A stretch of DNA of 64,000 bases from Pedobacter soli (GCF_900101435.1 NZ_FMZH01000005.1:310001-374000); one strand, 5' to 3'. Counted from the first letter of the stretch, positions 37,904 through 46,808 are shown. Notes: generated from the letters alone by a model not told the origin. Translations and numbers: made by a program.

Positions 37904-37934
37904 CAAATGTAGTAATTTTTTAGACAAAATCAAA
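37904..37934 (-). promoter_or_regulatory. Two-box Bacteroidota promoter for rimP-nusA-infB
   Basis: On the minus strand TTTG (37934-37931), a 19-base spacer and TACATTTG (37911-37904) match the consensus at both boxes. The predicted start is near 37898, about 58 bases before the rimP ATG. Confidence 0.65.
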
Positions 37935-37961
37935 CACCTGCACCAATTATTATGCTGATTA

Positions 37962-38393
37962 TTACCGCTTAAGTGTTTGTCGCTGTGCCTGTAAGTTCTG
38001 TTTTGCTGTTCCCGAGATCAAATTACCTACCGTGGCAAACTTTACGCCGATATAACTTTCTACCACATAGCTTTTACCTTTCACAAATGCGCTATCGGGA
38101 TTAAAAACCAATGAATCGCCGGCAATGCTAATCTTTCCTGGCACTTCGAGTTCATCTTGTAAACTATCCAGTTCCCCGGGTTTAAGCAATACTGTAACCA
38201 TATTAATGGTATCAGCATTGGCTTTATAGGCATTTTTAACCTGCAAAAGACTGGCCTCATCAATATTTTTAATTATTATTGAGGTGCTATCGCCAGAAAA
38301 CTGAATAATTGGCCTGTTGTTTGTATTTGAACAGGAAATTGCCAAAAACACAACAATAAGCAAGGCTGAGTATTTAGAAAAGCATTTTAACAT
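37962..38393 (-). CDS. Putative lipoprotein of unknown function
   Basis: A 143-residue exported protein with a lipobox near residue 21 (VFLAISC, then SNTNNRP). The mature part is a mixed alpha/beta domain (IIIKNIDEASLLQVKNAY, DELEVPGKISIAGDSLVF, YVVESYIGVKF) that I cannot assign. It diverges from the holin-like gene with only 18 bases between the two start codons, so each promoter must lie inside or overlap the other gene. It ends ~30 bases upstream of the rimP promoter. Confidence 0.65.
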   Translation of the reverse strand: MLKCFSKYSALLIVVFLAISCSNTNNRPIIQFSGDSTSIIIKNIDEASLLQVKNAYKANADTINMVTVLLKPGELDSLQDELEVPGKISIAGDSLVFNPDSAFVKGKSYVVESYIGVKFATVGNLISGTAKQNLQAQRQTLKR

Positions 38394-38411
38394 TCACAAA
38401 AATAAACAATT

Positions 38412-38759
38412 ATGAGATTTATCATCGAAATCCTTTTAACGGGACTTGCCTTTTTTATCGGCGCCAGCTTCTTAGTACCAGGTGTACATATTGATAGCTA
38501 TGGCAGTGCGATTATCGCCTCTGTTTTAATTGCCCTGGCCAACGCTACCATTGGCTTTATATTAAGGCTGCTAACTTTTCCCATTAATTTCCTTACCCTG
38601 GGTTTGGTTTCATTTATCATCACCGTGTTAATGGTATTATTGGTTGATAACATGATGACTTCTTTTAACACATCGGGTTTTATCTCTGCAGCTTTTTTGG
38701 CCATTATTGTAGCTTTATTGAAAGCGATTTTTAATGCTATTGCAGGAGAAAAGGAATAA
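38412..38759 (+). CDS. Phage-holin-4_2-like small membrane protein
   Basis: A 115-residue protein with four membrane segments. The pattern FFIGASFLVPGVHIDSYGSA, then ALANATIGFILRLLTFPINFLTLGLVSF matches the PF04020 group of bacterial membrane proteins. The name 'phage holin family' is historical and does not imply a prophage; no other phage gene is near. The function is unknown. It starts 18 bases from the divergent lipoprotein gene and is followed by a 12-bp inverted repeat. Confidence 0.85.
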   Translation: MRFIIEILLTGLAFFIGASFLVPGVHIDSYGSAIIASVLIALANATIGFILRLLTFPINFLTLGLVSFIITVLMVLLVDNMMTSFNTSGFISAAFLAIIVALLKAIFNAIAGEKE

Positions 38760-38769
38760 TCCAGCTTTC

Positions 38770-38800
38770 AGTTGGCAGTTTCCAATTCAAACTGCCAACT
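38770..38800. terminator. Inverted repeat between convergent genes
   Basis: AGTTGGCAGTTT and AAACTGCCAACT form a perfect 12-bp stem with a 7-base loop. It lies between the holin-like stop (38759) and the acyl-CoA dehydrogenase stop (38820). Without T-runs it is a shared 3'-end hairpin or dispersed palindrome; a partial echo (AACTGCCAA) follows at about 38805. Confidence 0.5.
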
Positions 38801-38819
38801 AATAACTGCCAATTGTAAA

Positions 38820-39959
38820 CTATCTGATTACCTCTCTTGAGATCACCATCTTCTGTATTTCAGATGTACCTTCGTAAATCTGGGTAATTTTCGCATCGCG
38901 CATTAAACGCTCTACATGGTATTCTTTTACAAAACCATAACCACCGTGTATCTGAACGGCCTCTATGGTTACATCCATTGCCACTTTCGAAGCATACAAT
39001 TTGGCCATTGAGCCTGCCTGTGTGTATGGAAGTCCCTGGCTTTTTAACCAGGCGGCTTTATAAACCAGTAAGCGTGCAGCCTCGATCTGGGTAGCCATAT
39101 CGGCCAGTTTAAAGGCAATGGCCTGGTGCTCTGCAATTGGTTTGCCAAAAGTTTTACGTTCTTTAGCATATTGCGTAGCCAGTTCAAAAGCCCCCTGAGC
39201 AATACCCAATGCCTGGGCTGCAATACCAATACGCCCGCCTTCCAGTGTTTTCATGGCAAAGGTAAACCCAAATCCATCCTCACCAATTCTATTTTCTTTG
39301 GGCACTTTAACGTCATTAAACATCAGCGAGTGCGTATCTGAGCCCCTGATGCCCAGTTTATTTTCTTTAGGCCCTACGGTAAAACCTTCCATTCCCTTTT
39401 CAACAATAAAGGCATTTATCCCTTTATGCTTTAATTCAGGGTGCGTTTGTGCAATAACCAGATAAGTTGATGCTGTACTGCCGTTGGTAATCCAGTTTTT
39501 GGTACCGTTAAGCAAATAATAATCGCCTTTATCTTCGGCTGTAGTGCGCTGCGAAGTGGCATCAGATCCAGCTTCGGGTTCAGACAAACAGAAAGCCCCG
39601 ATTTGCTCGCCGGCAGCCAGGGGTTTCAAATATTTCTCCTTTTGCGCCTCACTTCCATAAGCCTCAAGGCCATAACATACCAGCGAGTTGTTTACGGATA
39701 CAACAACAGAAGCAGAGGCATCTATTTTAGACAGCTCTTCCATTACCAAAACGTAAGAAATAGCGTCTAAACCACTGCCATTGTACTTCGGATCGACCAT
39801 CATCCCCAGAAAGCCGAGTTCGCCTAATTTCTTCACCTGCTCGGCCGGAAATTTTTGATGCTCATCTCTTTCAATTACTCCTGGTTTTAGTTCATGCTGG
39901 GCAAAATCGCGCGCAGCCTGCTGTATCATGATCTGTTCTTCACTTAATTCAAAATGCAT
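38820..39959 (-). CDS. Acyl-CoA dehydrogenase (short/branched-chain type)
   Basis: A 379-residue flavoprotein catalysing the first step of acyl-CoA beta-oxidation or branched amino-acid breakdown. It has the N-terminal helical domain (FELSEEQIMIQQAARDFAQH), FAD-binding loops (GAFCLSEPEAGSDATSQRTT, NGTKNWITNG) and the C-terminal domain with the catalytic Glu in IYEGTSEIQKMVISREV. The pattern fits the butyryl/isovaleryl-CoA group; the exact chain length cannot be read off. A TACATTTG box at 39995-39988 (minus) is a possible -7 element, although no TTG is placed for -33. Confidence 0.93.
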   Translation of the reverse strand: MHFELSEEQIMIQQAARDFAQHELKPGVIERDEHQKFPAEQVKKLGELGFLGMMVDPKYNGSGLDAISYVLVMEELSKIDASASVVVSVNNSLVCYGLEAYGSEAQKEKYLKPLAAGEQIGAFCLSEPEAGSDATSQRTTAEDKGDYYLLNGTKNWITNGSTASTYLVIAQTHPELKHKGINAFIVEKGMEGFTVGPKENKLGIRGSDTHSLMFNDVKVPKENRIGEDGFGFTFAMKTLEGGRIGIAAQALGIAQGAFELATQYAKERKTFGKPIAEHQAIAFKLADMATQIEAARLLVYKAAWLKSQGLPYTQAGSMAKLYASKVAMDVTIEAVQIHGGYGFVKEYHVERLMRDAKITQIYEGTSEIQKMVISREVIR

Positions 39960-40032
39960 AACAATTATGTATAAAAGGTTAGTAAATCAAATGTATGATT
40001 TATAGATCAAAAATACTATGGCTGCATAGTAT

Positions 40033-41016
40033 TTATTTTCGGTTTGTCCGCTGCGTTAAGATCACAAATAAACTTAAGCTTCCCAGTATCAGAATAATCA
40101 GCACTTGTGCCGAATGGATAATGGTAGCATAAGCCAATCCATCTTTAAAGGATACCCCATACAGTACAAGCGATTGCGCAACCATCCAATGGAAAACGCC
40201 TATCCCACCCTGAACCGGTGCGGCCATGGCAAAGCCAGAAAAAACAATAGCTGTAAATGCCGCCTGATATGGCAGGTGGGCAGTGGCCGGAATAGCCAAA
40301 AACGCCAGATAAACCGACAAACAATAAAAGAACCAGATAGCAAATGTATAGGTTAGAAACAAGCTTTTTTGCTGCAGTTTACCATAAGAGCCAAAGCCTT
40401 CGCGCAAGTTTACAAACACCCGCAGCATCTTTTTACTGAGTTTTTGTTTGAGGTAATAAATCGCCAGGAGAATCAAAAGCAGAACAACCAATCCAATACC
40501 TGCGAGCCAGAAATAATTTAAGGCTGCCAACTTACTAACCACATTGAGGTAAATGGTATGGTAAAGAAAATCTGAAACGATATCGTACTGAAAAACAAGC
40601 ATCGCCAGTCCGGTACTAAAAAGCACCAATACATCAAAAAGCCTTTCGGTAATTACCGTGCCTATAGCAGCAAACATGGGCACTTTTTCGGCCCGGTTAA
40701 TTACCGAGCAGCGGCCAATTTCGCCAAAACGGGGTAAAGCCAGATTGGCCAGATACCCGATAATTACGGCGTGATAGGCATTCCAGAAACCAACTTGATA
40801 GTGAATGGAACGGTAAAGCATTTGCCAGCGTAATGCCCGCAACACATGGGCAATCCATACTGCTAAGCAAGAAGCGATTACCCAAAAGAAATCAGCTCCT
40901 TTTATTTCTTCCCAGATTTTGCCTAAATCCTGCCCCCTAAACGCTAAGTATAAAACACCCACTCCTATTAAAAACAGGATGAGATATTTTAACGCTGTTT
41001 TAAGGTCGAGGGTCAC
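40033..41016 (-). CDS. UPF0104 / LPG-synthase-TM-like membrane protein
   Basis: A 327-residue inner-membrane protein with about eight hydrophobic segments. It resembles the membrane domain of lysylphosphatidylglycerol synthase/flippase (UPF0104), including WMLYRSIHYQVGFW-type and NLALPRFGEIGRCSV motifs and VQGGIGVFHWMVAQS near the end. The aminoacyl-transferase domain is absent, so lipid synthesis is unlikely; a flippase-like role is a guess. The only upstream start is GTG at 41016, four bases after the panD stop region, so it is translated as the second gene after panD. Confidence 0.8.
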   Translation of the reverse strand: MTLDLKTALKYLILFLIGVGVLYLAFRGQDLGKIWEEIKGADFFWVIASCLAVWIAHVLRALRWQMLYRSIHYQVGFWNAYHAVIIGYLANLALPRFGEIGRCSVINRAEKVPMFAAIGTVITERLFDVLVLFSTGLAMLVFQYDIVSDFLYHTIYLNVVSKLAALNYFWLAGIGLVVLLLILLAIYYLKQKLSKKMLRVFVNLREGFGSYGKLQQKSLFLTYTFAIWFFYCLSVYLAFLAIPATAHLPYQAAFTAIVFSGFAMAAPVQGGIGVFHWMVAQSLVLYGVSFKDGLAYATIIHSAQVLIILILGSLSLFVILTQRTNRK

Positions 41017-41020
41017 AAAA

Positions 41021-41371
41021 TTATTTTAGCAAATGATTGTTATCGTCAGGGAAAACCAATATTGGGTTATATTTTTTTGCTTCTTCTATAGGCAACGCGC
41101 CGTATGACATGATGATAAGAATATCGCCAAGCTGCGCCAAACGTGCTGTTGCACCGTTTAAACAGATGGTTCCGGTACCACGTTCGCCTTTTATAACATA
41201 AGTTTCGAAACGGGCGCCATTATTATTATTTACAATCTGCACCTTTTCATTAGCAATAATGTTAGCTGCATCCATCAAATCTTCATCTATCGTAATACTG
41301 CCTACATAGTTTAATTCGGCTTGTGTTACCCTAACACGGTGTATTTTCGATTTTAATATTGTGATAACCAT
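41021..41371 (-). CDS. panD: Aspartate 1-decarboxylase (pyruvoyl enzyme)
   Basis: A 116-residue protein that makes beta-alanine from L-aspartate for pantothenate. The self-cleavage site Gly24-Ser25 is present in [10 protein letters not shown], which generates the pyruvoyl cofactor. Other family marks are [32 protein letters not shown] and IIMSYG. Length matches the family. It follows panC by 98 bases in the same direction, so the two pantothenate genes sit together. Confidence 0.95.
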   Translation of the reverse strand: MVITILKSKIHRVRVTQAELNYVGSITIDEDLMDAANIIANEKVQIVNNNNGARFETYVIKGERGTGTICLNGATARLAQLGDILIIMSYGALPIEEAKKYNPILVFPDDNNHLLK

Positions 41372-41469
41372 TCAGCAAAGTTAGTAATCAGTTTGGAGTT
41401 TTGTGTCATCAGTTTGGAGTTTCAGGAAAGCTTAAAGCTAAAAGCACTTCTGATACTTTAATCCGGATA

Positions 41470-42324
41470 CTACTTTATAATCATATTATCAATCAACCTG
41501 GTCGAGCCTACTTTTGCGGCAACTAAAGCCACGAGGTTATCTTCTGCTTTGCTTTTAGCCGGTTCTAAAGTATCGCCATTGGCAATGGTAAAATAATCGA
41601 GCGCCACACCATCAATCCCATCATACAATGCTTTTGCTTTGGTTTCGAGTTCGGCTAAGGTGTATTCGTCAAAATGATCAAGCACAAACTGAAGCGATTT
41701 GCTCAATACCAGCGAGTGCTTGCGATCTTCAAGAGTTAGGTGAATATTCCGGCTACTCATGGCGAGACCATCATCCTCTCTGATAATGGGACAGGTAATA
41801 ATGGTAATGGGCAGGTTAAAATGAGCCAGCATGTTTTTAATCATCAGTACCTGCTGAAAATCTTTCTGCCCGAACATGGCTACATCAGGCTCAACTGCAT
41901 CAAAAAGCTTTTTCACAATCTGGGTTACGCCCTGATAGTGTCCTTTCCTGAAAGCGCCTTCCAGCAGAAATTCAGCATTACCTAAATCGATATGCCATTT
42001 TTCGTCGGCACCTGCCGGATACATCTCCTCCACATTGGGCATAAAAACGCCGTTGCAACCAGCATCCTGGAGCATGGCCAGATCGTGTTCAATTGGTCGC
42101 GGATATTTTTCCAGATCTTTAGGATCGGTAAACTGGGTTGGGTTAACAAAAATACTGCAGATAATGATATCGGCATTTTGCTGGGCCACTTTGATCAGTG
42201 ATATATGGCCATTATGCAGCGCCCCCATGGTAGGCACGAGTGCTATTTTTTTGCCTGAAGCCTTTAAAGGTTTTAAGAATGCTTTAAGGGCTGCCTTTGT
42301 TTTAAATATTTCCAATTCGGACAA
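41470..42324 (-). CDS. panC: Pantothenate synthetase
   Basis: A 281-284-residue ligase joining pantoate and beta-alanine with ATP. It has ALVPTMGALHNGHISLI (HxGH-type ATP site), IFVNPTQF, the MFGQKDFQQ block, the DGLAMSSRN motif and VALDYFTI in order. No ATG precedes the conserved start. The frame offers TTG at 42324 or TTG at 42315; the latter lines up residue for residue with the start of E. coli PanC, so 42315 may be correct. It is divergent from the GT5-like gene. Confidence 0.94.
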   Translation of the reverse strand: MSELEIFKTKAALKAFLKPLKASGKKIALVPTMGALHNGHISLIKVAQQNADIIICSIFVNPTQFTDPKDLEKYPRPIEHDLAMLQDAGCNGVFMPNVEEMYPAGADEKWHIDLGNAEFLLEGAFRKGHYQGVTQIVKKLFDAVEPDVAMFGQKDFQQVLMIKNMLAHFNLPITIITCPIIREDDGLAMSSRNIHLTLEDRKHSLVLSKSLQFVLDHFDEYTLAELETKAKALYDGIDGVALDYFTIANGDTLEPAKSKAEDNLVALVAAKVGSTRLIDNMIIK

Positions 42325-42386
42325 TCTAAATTAAAGCCGTAAAGGTGTAAATTAATCTAAACGAAACCAAACAAATGCTTGCGATA

Positions 42387-42417
42387 TTGATAAATAGTAT
42401 TATTATGCTTACCTTTG
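42387..42417 (+). promoter_or_regulatory. Two-box Bacteroidota promoter for the GT5-like gene
   Basis: TTG (42387-42389), a 20-base spacer and TACCTTTG (42410-42417) fit the consensus, with a leader of about 35 bases before the ATG at 42459. Confidence 0.55.
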
Positions 42418-42458
42418 CAGCTCATTATCTTTTATTTAACTTAATATTTTCTTAGAAT

Positions 42459-43289
42459 ATGGAGATGGCAAAAACGAAGCTGCTGATTGTTACACACGAG
42501 ATGTCGCCTTTCCTCGAGCTTACTAAAATTTCTGAAATTACACGCCAATTACCTCAAGCAATGCAAGAAAAAGGATTCGAAATCCGCATCTTGATGCCTA
42601 AATTCGGTAACATTAATGAAAGAAGAAATCGTTTACACGAAGTAATCCGCTTATCGGGAATGAACATCATCATCGATGACAACGATAACCCGTTAATTAT
42701 TAAAGTAGCTTCCATCCCAGCTGCACGTATGCAGGTTTATTTCTTAGACAATGAAGAATATTTTCAACGCAAGCAAGTATTTAGAGATGCGAGCGGAAAA
42801 TTCTTCGACGACAATGACGAGCGTACCATTTTCTTTTGCAAAGGTGCATTAGAAACGGTAAAAAAATTAGGCTGGGCACCAGATATCGTTCACTGCCACG
42901 GCTGGATGAGCTCGTTGGTACCTGCTTACATTAAAACAACTTACAAAAACGACCCTACTTTTAAAAACTCGAAAGTGGTGTATTCTATCTACGAAGATGG
43001 CTTTACTGAAAAACTAAACGATAAGTTCGCTAAAAAAGCAGTAATGGCCAACATGACAGAAGATGATACCAAAGCTTTCATTCCGGCAGATTGCAACAGC
43101 ATGCACGTTGGTGCGGTAACGCATTCAGATGCAGTGGTTTTAGGCGACGAAAACCTGGATGCTGCTTTGTTAAAATTTGTTAAAGATTCAAATAAGCCAA
43201 CATTAGCATTTAACTTAACCGAGAATTTTGAAAACTTCTATACTTTTTATGAAGAAATTTCAAATGATGAATTGGTTTCACTTGCTTAA
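42459..43289 (+). CDS. Stand-alone starch/glycogen-synthase N-domain (GT5-like)
   Basis: A 276-residue protein resembling only the N-terminal half of glycogen synthase (LLIVTHEMSPFLELTK, VYFLDNEEYFQRK, DIVHCHGWMSSLVPAYIK). The C-terminal GT-B half that binds the ADP-glucose nucleotide is missing, and the substrate-loop motif K-x-G-G-L near the start is replaced by TKISEI. It is therefore probably not a working glycogen synthase by itself. Frame and codon use are intact, so this looks like a stable short protein, not a pseudogene. It pairs with the DUF4270 lipoprotein 21 bases downstream. Role unknown. Confidence 0.8.
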   Translation: MEMAKTKLLIVTHEMSPFLELTKISEITRQLPQAMQEKGFEIRILMPKFGNINERRNRLHEVIRLSGMNIIIDDNDNPLIIKVASIPAARMQVYFLDNEEYFQRKQVFRDASGKFFDDNDERTIFFCKGALETVKKLGWAPDIVHCHGWMSSLVPAYIKTTYKNDPTFKNSKVVYSIYEDGFTEKLNDKFAKKAVMANMTEDDTKAFIPADCNSMHVGAVTHSDAVVLGDENLDAALLKFVKDSNKPTLAFNLTENFENFYTFYEEISNDELVSLA

Positions 43290-43310
43290 TTAGGTATTAT
43301 TATTTTAAAT

Positions 43311-44690
43311 ATGAAATTTACAAAACAAGACTTATTAACCCTGTTGATAGGTCTTTTTCTTTTTGCATCGTGCAAAAATCCTGATGGTGTTGGTTTAGAT
43401 GTTGACCCTGGCACGGCTATTACCGGTACCCTGGTAACCAGCGAGGTTAGATCGGAAACAATAGCCGAACCTGCCGCTAATACGCAAAGTTTAACGCGTT
43501 ACCCATTGGGATATATGGTCGATCCTGTTTTTGGCACCACCAAATCGAGCGTAGCCATGACGGTTACACCAAGCACCCTGAGCTATGATTTCGGTACTTC
43601 GCCGGTTTTAGACTCTGCCGTTCTGGTTTTAAGAATTGACACTACTGCGAATAAATTTTATGGTGATACCATTTCATCTCAATACAGCGTTGATGTTTAT
43701 CAGTTAACCAATAAGGTTACCACTTTTAAAAGCTCTGACGTTCAGGCGCACAATGCGCAATTATTGGGTAATGTAAAAAAGAAACTCTATCCAAACACGC
43801 CAATTAAAGTTACCAATGTTGTTACTGGTAAAGCCGATACTTTACAAACTGTAAAAGCACAAATCAGAATTCCACTGGATAAAGCGTTTATTCAATCACA
43901 AATATTGAGTTTACCCACTACAGGCACATCAACCAATGCTAAATTTATTGATTATTTTAAAGGTTTATATGCCGAGGTAAACAAAAATACTTCAACTGGT
44001 ACCGGAGGTATTGCATTTATTAACCTGAGTAATTCTTACCTGCAACTGGTATACAAAAAAACCAGCTCAACAAGTGGAGTAGATACTGTTTCGGTTAACT
44101 TCCCTGTTTCTACTACAAGTGCTGCAGCTGCAACAATTGTACACGACTATACAGGTACAGCTGTTGATACACAATTGAAAAATCCGCCGGCAGCCGGCTC
44201 TTCTTCACCTTATACCGTAACTTATACTCAAGGTTTGGCGGGAGTTAAAACAAAGATCTCTTTTCCTCAGCTAGATGCATTTACCGGTACATACGGTAAA
44301 GTTGTGGTAAACAAAGCTGAACTAGTGGTTGATTTAAGCGCAGGGACATACGCTTATCCGGTTACGCCAATTCAGCGCCTATCGCTATACCGTTGGGATA
44401 TTGCGAACCAACCTACAACAACTCCTGATTACAGCACAACAAACCCTGGAGTAATTGGGGGCTATTACGATTCGCTTAAAAACAGGTATATTTTTATTGT
44501 TACCAATTATGTACAAGGCCTGATTGATAAAACTATAGCAAAAGATTATGGCACTTTCATTGCACCAACAGGTTTTGATGCCTTCCAGGTAGTACCAACT
44601 GCTATTAACGCAGAAAGATCGGTACTTGGCGCAACCACCAATACTACGAATAAGGTAAAACTAAATATTTACTATACTAAGATCAATTAA
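43311..44690 (+). CDS. DUF4270 family lipoprotein
   Basis: A 459-residue exported protein with a lipobox near residue 21 (GLFLFASC, then KNPDGVGLD). The remaining beta-rich sequence (SVAMTVTPSTLSYDFGTSP, DSAVLVLRIDTT, VTNYVQGLIDK, LNIYYTKIN) matches the Bacteroidota DUF4270 family, thought to sit on the cell surface. No catalytic residues are apparent. It follows the GT5-like gene by 21 bases and ends before a strong bidirectional terminator, so the two form a short operon. Confidence 0.85.
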   Translation: MKFTKQDLLTLLIGLFLFASCKNPDGVGLDVDPGTAITGTLVTSEVRSETIAEPAANTQSLTRYPLGYMVDPVFGTTKSSVAMTVTPSTLSYDFGTSPVLDSAVLVLRIDTTANKFYGDTISSQYSVDVYQLTNKVTTFKSSDVQAHNAQLLGNVKKKLYPNTPIKVTNVVTGKADTLQTVKAQIRIPLDKAFIQSQILSLPTTGTSTNAKFIDYFKGLYAEVNKNTSTGTGGIAFINLSNSYLQLVYKKTSSTSGVDTVSVNFPVSTTSAAAATIVHDYTGTAVDTQLKNPPAAGSSSPYTVTYTQGLAGVKTKISFPQLDAFTGTYGKVVVNKAELVVDLSAGTYAYPVTPIQRLSLYRWDIANQPTTTPDYSTTNPGVIGGYYDSLKNRYIFIVTNYVQGLIDKTIAKDYGTFIAPTGFDAFQVVPTAINAERSVLGATTNTTNKVKLNIYYTKIN

Positions 44691-44710
44691 TTAGTAATAC
44701 CCCATAATAA

Positions 44711-44750
44711 CAAAAAACGGCCATCTGATAGCAGATGGCCGTTTTTTTGT
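44711..44750. terminator. Strong bidirectional terminator
   Basis: AAAACGGCCATCTG and CAGATGGCCGTTTT form a 14-bp perfect stem around ATAG, with T-runs on both strands. It separates the convergent DUF4270 and ssb genes. Confidence 0.9.
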
Positions 44751-44765
44751 TAATGAGATTATAGC

Positions 44766-45209
44766 TTAAAAAGGCAAGTCGCCGTTTTCATCGGATGGAC
44801 TAATGGTAAACTCATCCTCAATTTTAGTTTCTGTGCTTGGAGTTGTATGTGCTGATATTGCCGGACTTTGCTCAAAATCGCTCTTTCTGCCCAGCATGGT
44901 AAAGTTCTCGGCTACAATTTCGGTCACATATTTCTTAACCTTCTCTTTATCTTCAAAAGATCTTGTTCTTAGCTTGCCCTCAATGTAAACCAGCTTACCC
45001 TTTTGCAGGTATTTAGATGCCACCTCTGCCAGCCCGCGCCACAGCACTATATTATGCCATTCGGTTTGCTCTACTCTTTTTCCGTCCTTGTTGTATGTTT
45101 CTGATGTAGCTAATGGAAAGCTGGCAACAGTTACGCCACCATCTAAATGCCGCACCTCAGGGTCTTTGCCTAAGTGGCCTACTAAAATAACTTTGTTAAT
45201 CCCAGACAT
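44766..45209 (-). CDS. ssb: Single-stranded DNA-binding protein
   Basis: A 147-residue protein with one N-terminal OB fold (residues 1-105; GINKVILVGHLGKDPEVRHL, SFPLATSETYNKDGKR, TEWHNIVLWRGLAEVA, LVYIEGKLRTRSFED). A flexible linker follows, with the acidic tip ending DENGDLPF that recruits partner proteins. Length is typical. It lies 52 bases after mutY on the same strand, and may be co-transcribed. Confidence 0.95.
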   Translation of the reverse strand: MSGINKVILVGHLGKDPEVRHLDGGVTVASFPLATSETYNKDGKRVEQTEWHNIVLWRGLAEVASKYLQKGKLVYIEGKLRTRSFEDKEKVKKYVTEIVAENFTMLGRKSDFEQSPAISAHTTPSTETKIEDEFTISPSDENGDLPF

Positions 45210-45261
45210 AAATATTTTTGGTTAGTTGTTTGTATAAAATGCGCACCGCTAAGCTGGTTAG

Positions 45262-46323
45262 TTACTCCATTTCATTTTTATAAAAGTATCCCTGAATAAA
45301 ATCATGAATAACTTTTGGTTGCGGTAACTCATCTAACTTATTTAAAGAAACCCAATTAAGTTCCTTTTGTTTCTTAAAGTTAAATATATAATTTTTTAAT
45401 GCAAAAAATTGCACATGGATAATTTGGTGTGTTAACAAGTGTTTTTTTGTTGAAATGAGTGTTACTTCAACTTCCTCACCAAAAACAGCTTTTACCTGTT
45501 CTAAAAAGCCAGCATTGTTAATTCCGATGCTTTCTTTTGTCTCCAGACTCGGAAAATCGTATAAATGCTGCCATATATCGCCTGCCTGCCTTTCCTTGAC
45601 CAAAACCTGATCATTTTCTGTACATACAAAATAATTAATGTATCGGTGTTTTTGTTTAATCTTACCGGTTTTTACAGGTAATACATTAACCTTGTCGTTT
45701 TTAAAGGCATAACAACTTTGCACAAGCGGACAAATGGTACAATTCGGACTTTTGGGTTTACACTGCATGGCTCCAAATTCCATAATGGCCTGGTTATACA
45801 GCGCCGGATCGGCCCGGTAAAGCAATTCGTTAGCTAATGCATAAAACTCTTTTTTACCAGCTGGCGAGTTTATCGGTGTATCAATTCCATAATAACGCGA
45901 AAGCACCCTGAACACATTTCCATCAACTACTGCGCGGGCCTCACCTGATGAAAAAGAAGAGATTGCGGCAGCCGTATATTCCCCAATTCCTTTCAATTTT
46001 ATCAGCTCATCGTGCAGGTTTGGGAAGATTCCGCGGTAATTATTTACCACATTCTGTGCTGTAGCATGCATATTTCTGCCTCGCGAATAGTAGCCCAAGC
46101 CCTGCCAAAGCTTCAAAACTTTAGCTTCGGTGGCATTGGCAAAATCAGTCACAGTAGGAAAATTCTCTAAAAACTTGTTAAAGTATGGGAGCCCCTGCTC
46201 TACTCTTGTTTGTTGTAAGATAACCTCTGATAACCAGATGGTATAAGCATCATTAGTGTGCCTCCAGGGCAAATCTCTCTTGTTTACCAGGTACCAATTG
46301 ATGAGTTCATTTTGAAATGTCAT
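45262..46323 (-). CDS. mutY: A/G-specific adenine DNA glycosylase
   Basis: A 353-residue base-excision repair enzyme removing adenine opposite 8-oxoguanine. It has the helix-hairpin-helix LKGIGEYTAAAISSF followed by catalytic Asp (AVVDGNVFRVLSRY), and the [4Fe-4S] ligands C-x6-C-x2-C-x5-C in CKPKSPNCTICPLVQSC. The C-terminal NUDIX-like domain (~225-350) reads 8-oxoG. The Glu in the SEVILQQTRVEQG helix is present. The protein looks complete. Confidence 0.95.
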   Translation of the reverse strand: MTFQNELINWYLVNKRDLPWRHTNDAYTIWLSEVILQQTRVEQGLPYFNKFLENFPTVTDFANATEAKVLKLWQGLGYYSRGRNMHATAQNVVNNYRGIFPNLHDELIKLKGIGEYTAAAISSFSSGEARAVVDGNVFRVLSRYYGIDTPINSPAGKKEFYALANELLYRADPALYNQAIMEFGAMQCKPKSPNCTICPLVQSCYAFKNDKVNVLPVKTGKIKQKHRYINYFVCTENDQVLVKERQAGDIWQHLYDFPSLETKESIGINNAGFLEQVKAVFGEEVEVTLISTKKHLLTHQIIHVQFFALKNYIFNFKKQKELNWVSLNKLDELPQPKVIHDFIQGYFYKNEME

Positions 46324-46431
46324 TACTGCAAATTACGGCCAATTTATCCGATTAAAAAAAAAGTTGCATTACGCTGATAAGTCTGGAGATAAAAAAATCA
46401 TCTTTTATTTCCCTATCTCATTAAAAAGCAA

Positions 46432-46439
46432 TACTTTTG
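46432..46439 (+). promoter_or_regulatory. Possible -7 box for the HU gene
   Basis: TACTTTTG fits TAnnTTTG; the ATG at 46494 lies 54 bases downstream. No TTG is found at the expected -33 distance. Confidence 0.35.
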
Positions 46440-46493
46440 CAACCCCAAAACAGTAGTAATATTAAAACATAATAATATAATAAATAATAAAAT

Positions 46494-46796
46494 ATGACTA
46501 AGGCAGATATTATTTCAGAAATATCAACAAAAACCGGAATTGAGAAGGTTGATGTACAGGAAACAGTTGAGGCATTTTTCAAGGTTATCAAAACCAGCAT
46601 GATTGGCGGTGAAAATGTATATGTTAGAGGCTTCGGAAGCTTTGTTGTTAAAAAGAGAGCGCAAAAAACTGCGAGAAACATCTCTAAAAACACTGCAATA
46701 ATTATCCCAGAACACTTCGTTCCAAGCTTTAAACCAGCAAAAGTATTTGTTGATAAAGTAAAAAGTAATTCAAAAAAAATTAACGTAGAAGCCTAA
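46494..46796 (+). CDS. HU/IHF-family DNA-bending protein
   Basis: A 100-residue nucleoid protein, near the HU length. It begins MTKADIISEISTKTGIEKVD and has the dimerisation helices plus the DNA-arm region GFGSFVVKKRAQKTARNI, where the tip normally carries the Pro wedge; here the tip reads KTARNISKNT, IIIPEHFVPSFKPAKVF. It bends DNA non-specifically or semi-specifically. The TPR gene starts 12 bases after it, and bS38 and the RNase gene follow. Confidence 0.93.
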   Translation: MTKADIISEISTKTGIEKVDVQETVEAFFKVIKTSMIGGENVYVRGFGSFVVKKRAQKTARNISKNTAIIIPEHFVPSFKPAKVFVDKVKSNSKKINVEA

Positions 46797-46808
46797 TCCT
46801 TTAGTCGT

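Noticed and set aside
38412..38759. Evidence of a prophage from the holin-like protein
   Set aside because: PF04020 is a general bacterial membrane family; no capsid, integrase, endolysin or attachment site is nearby.
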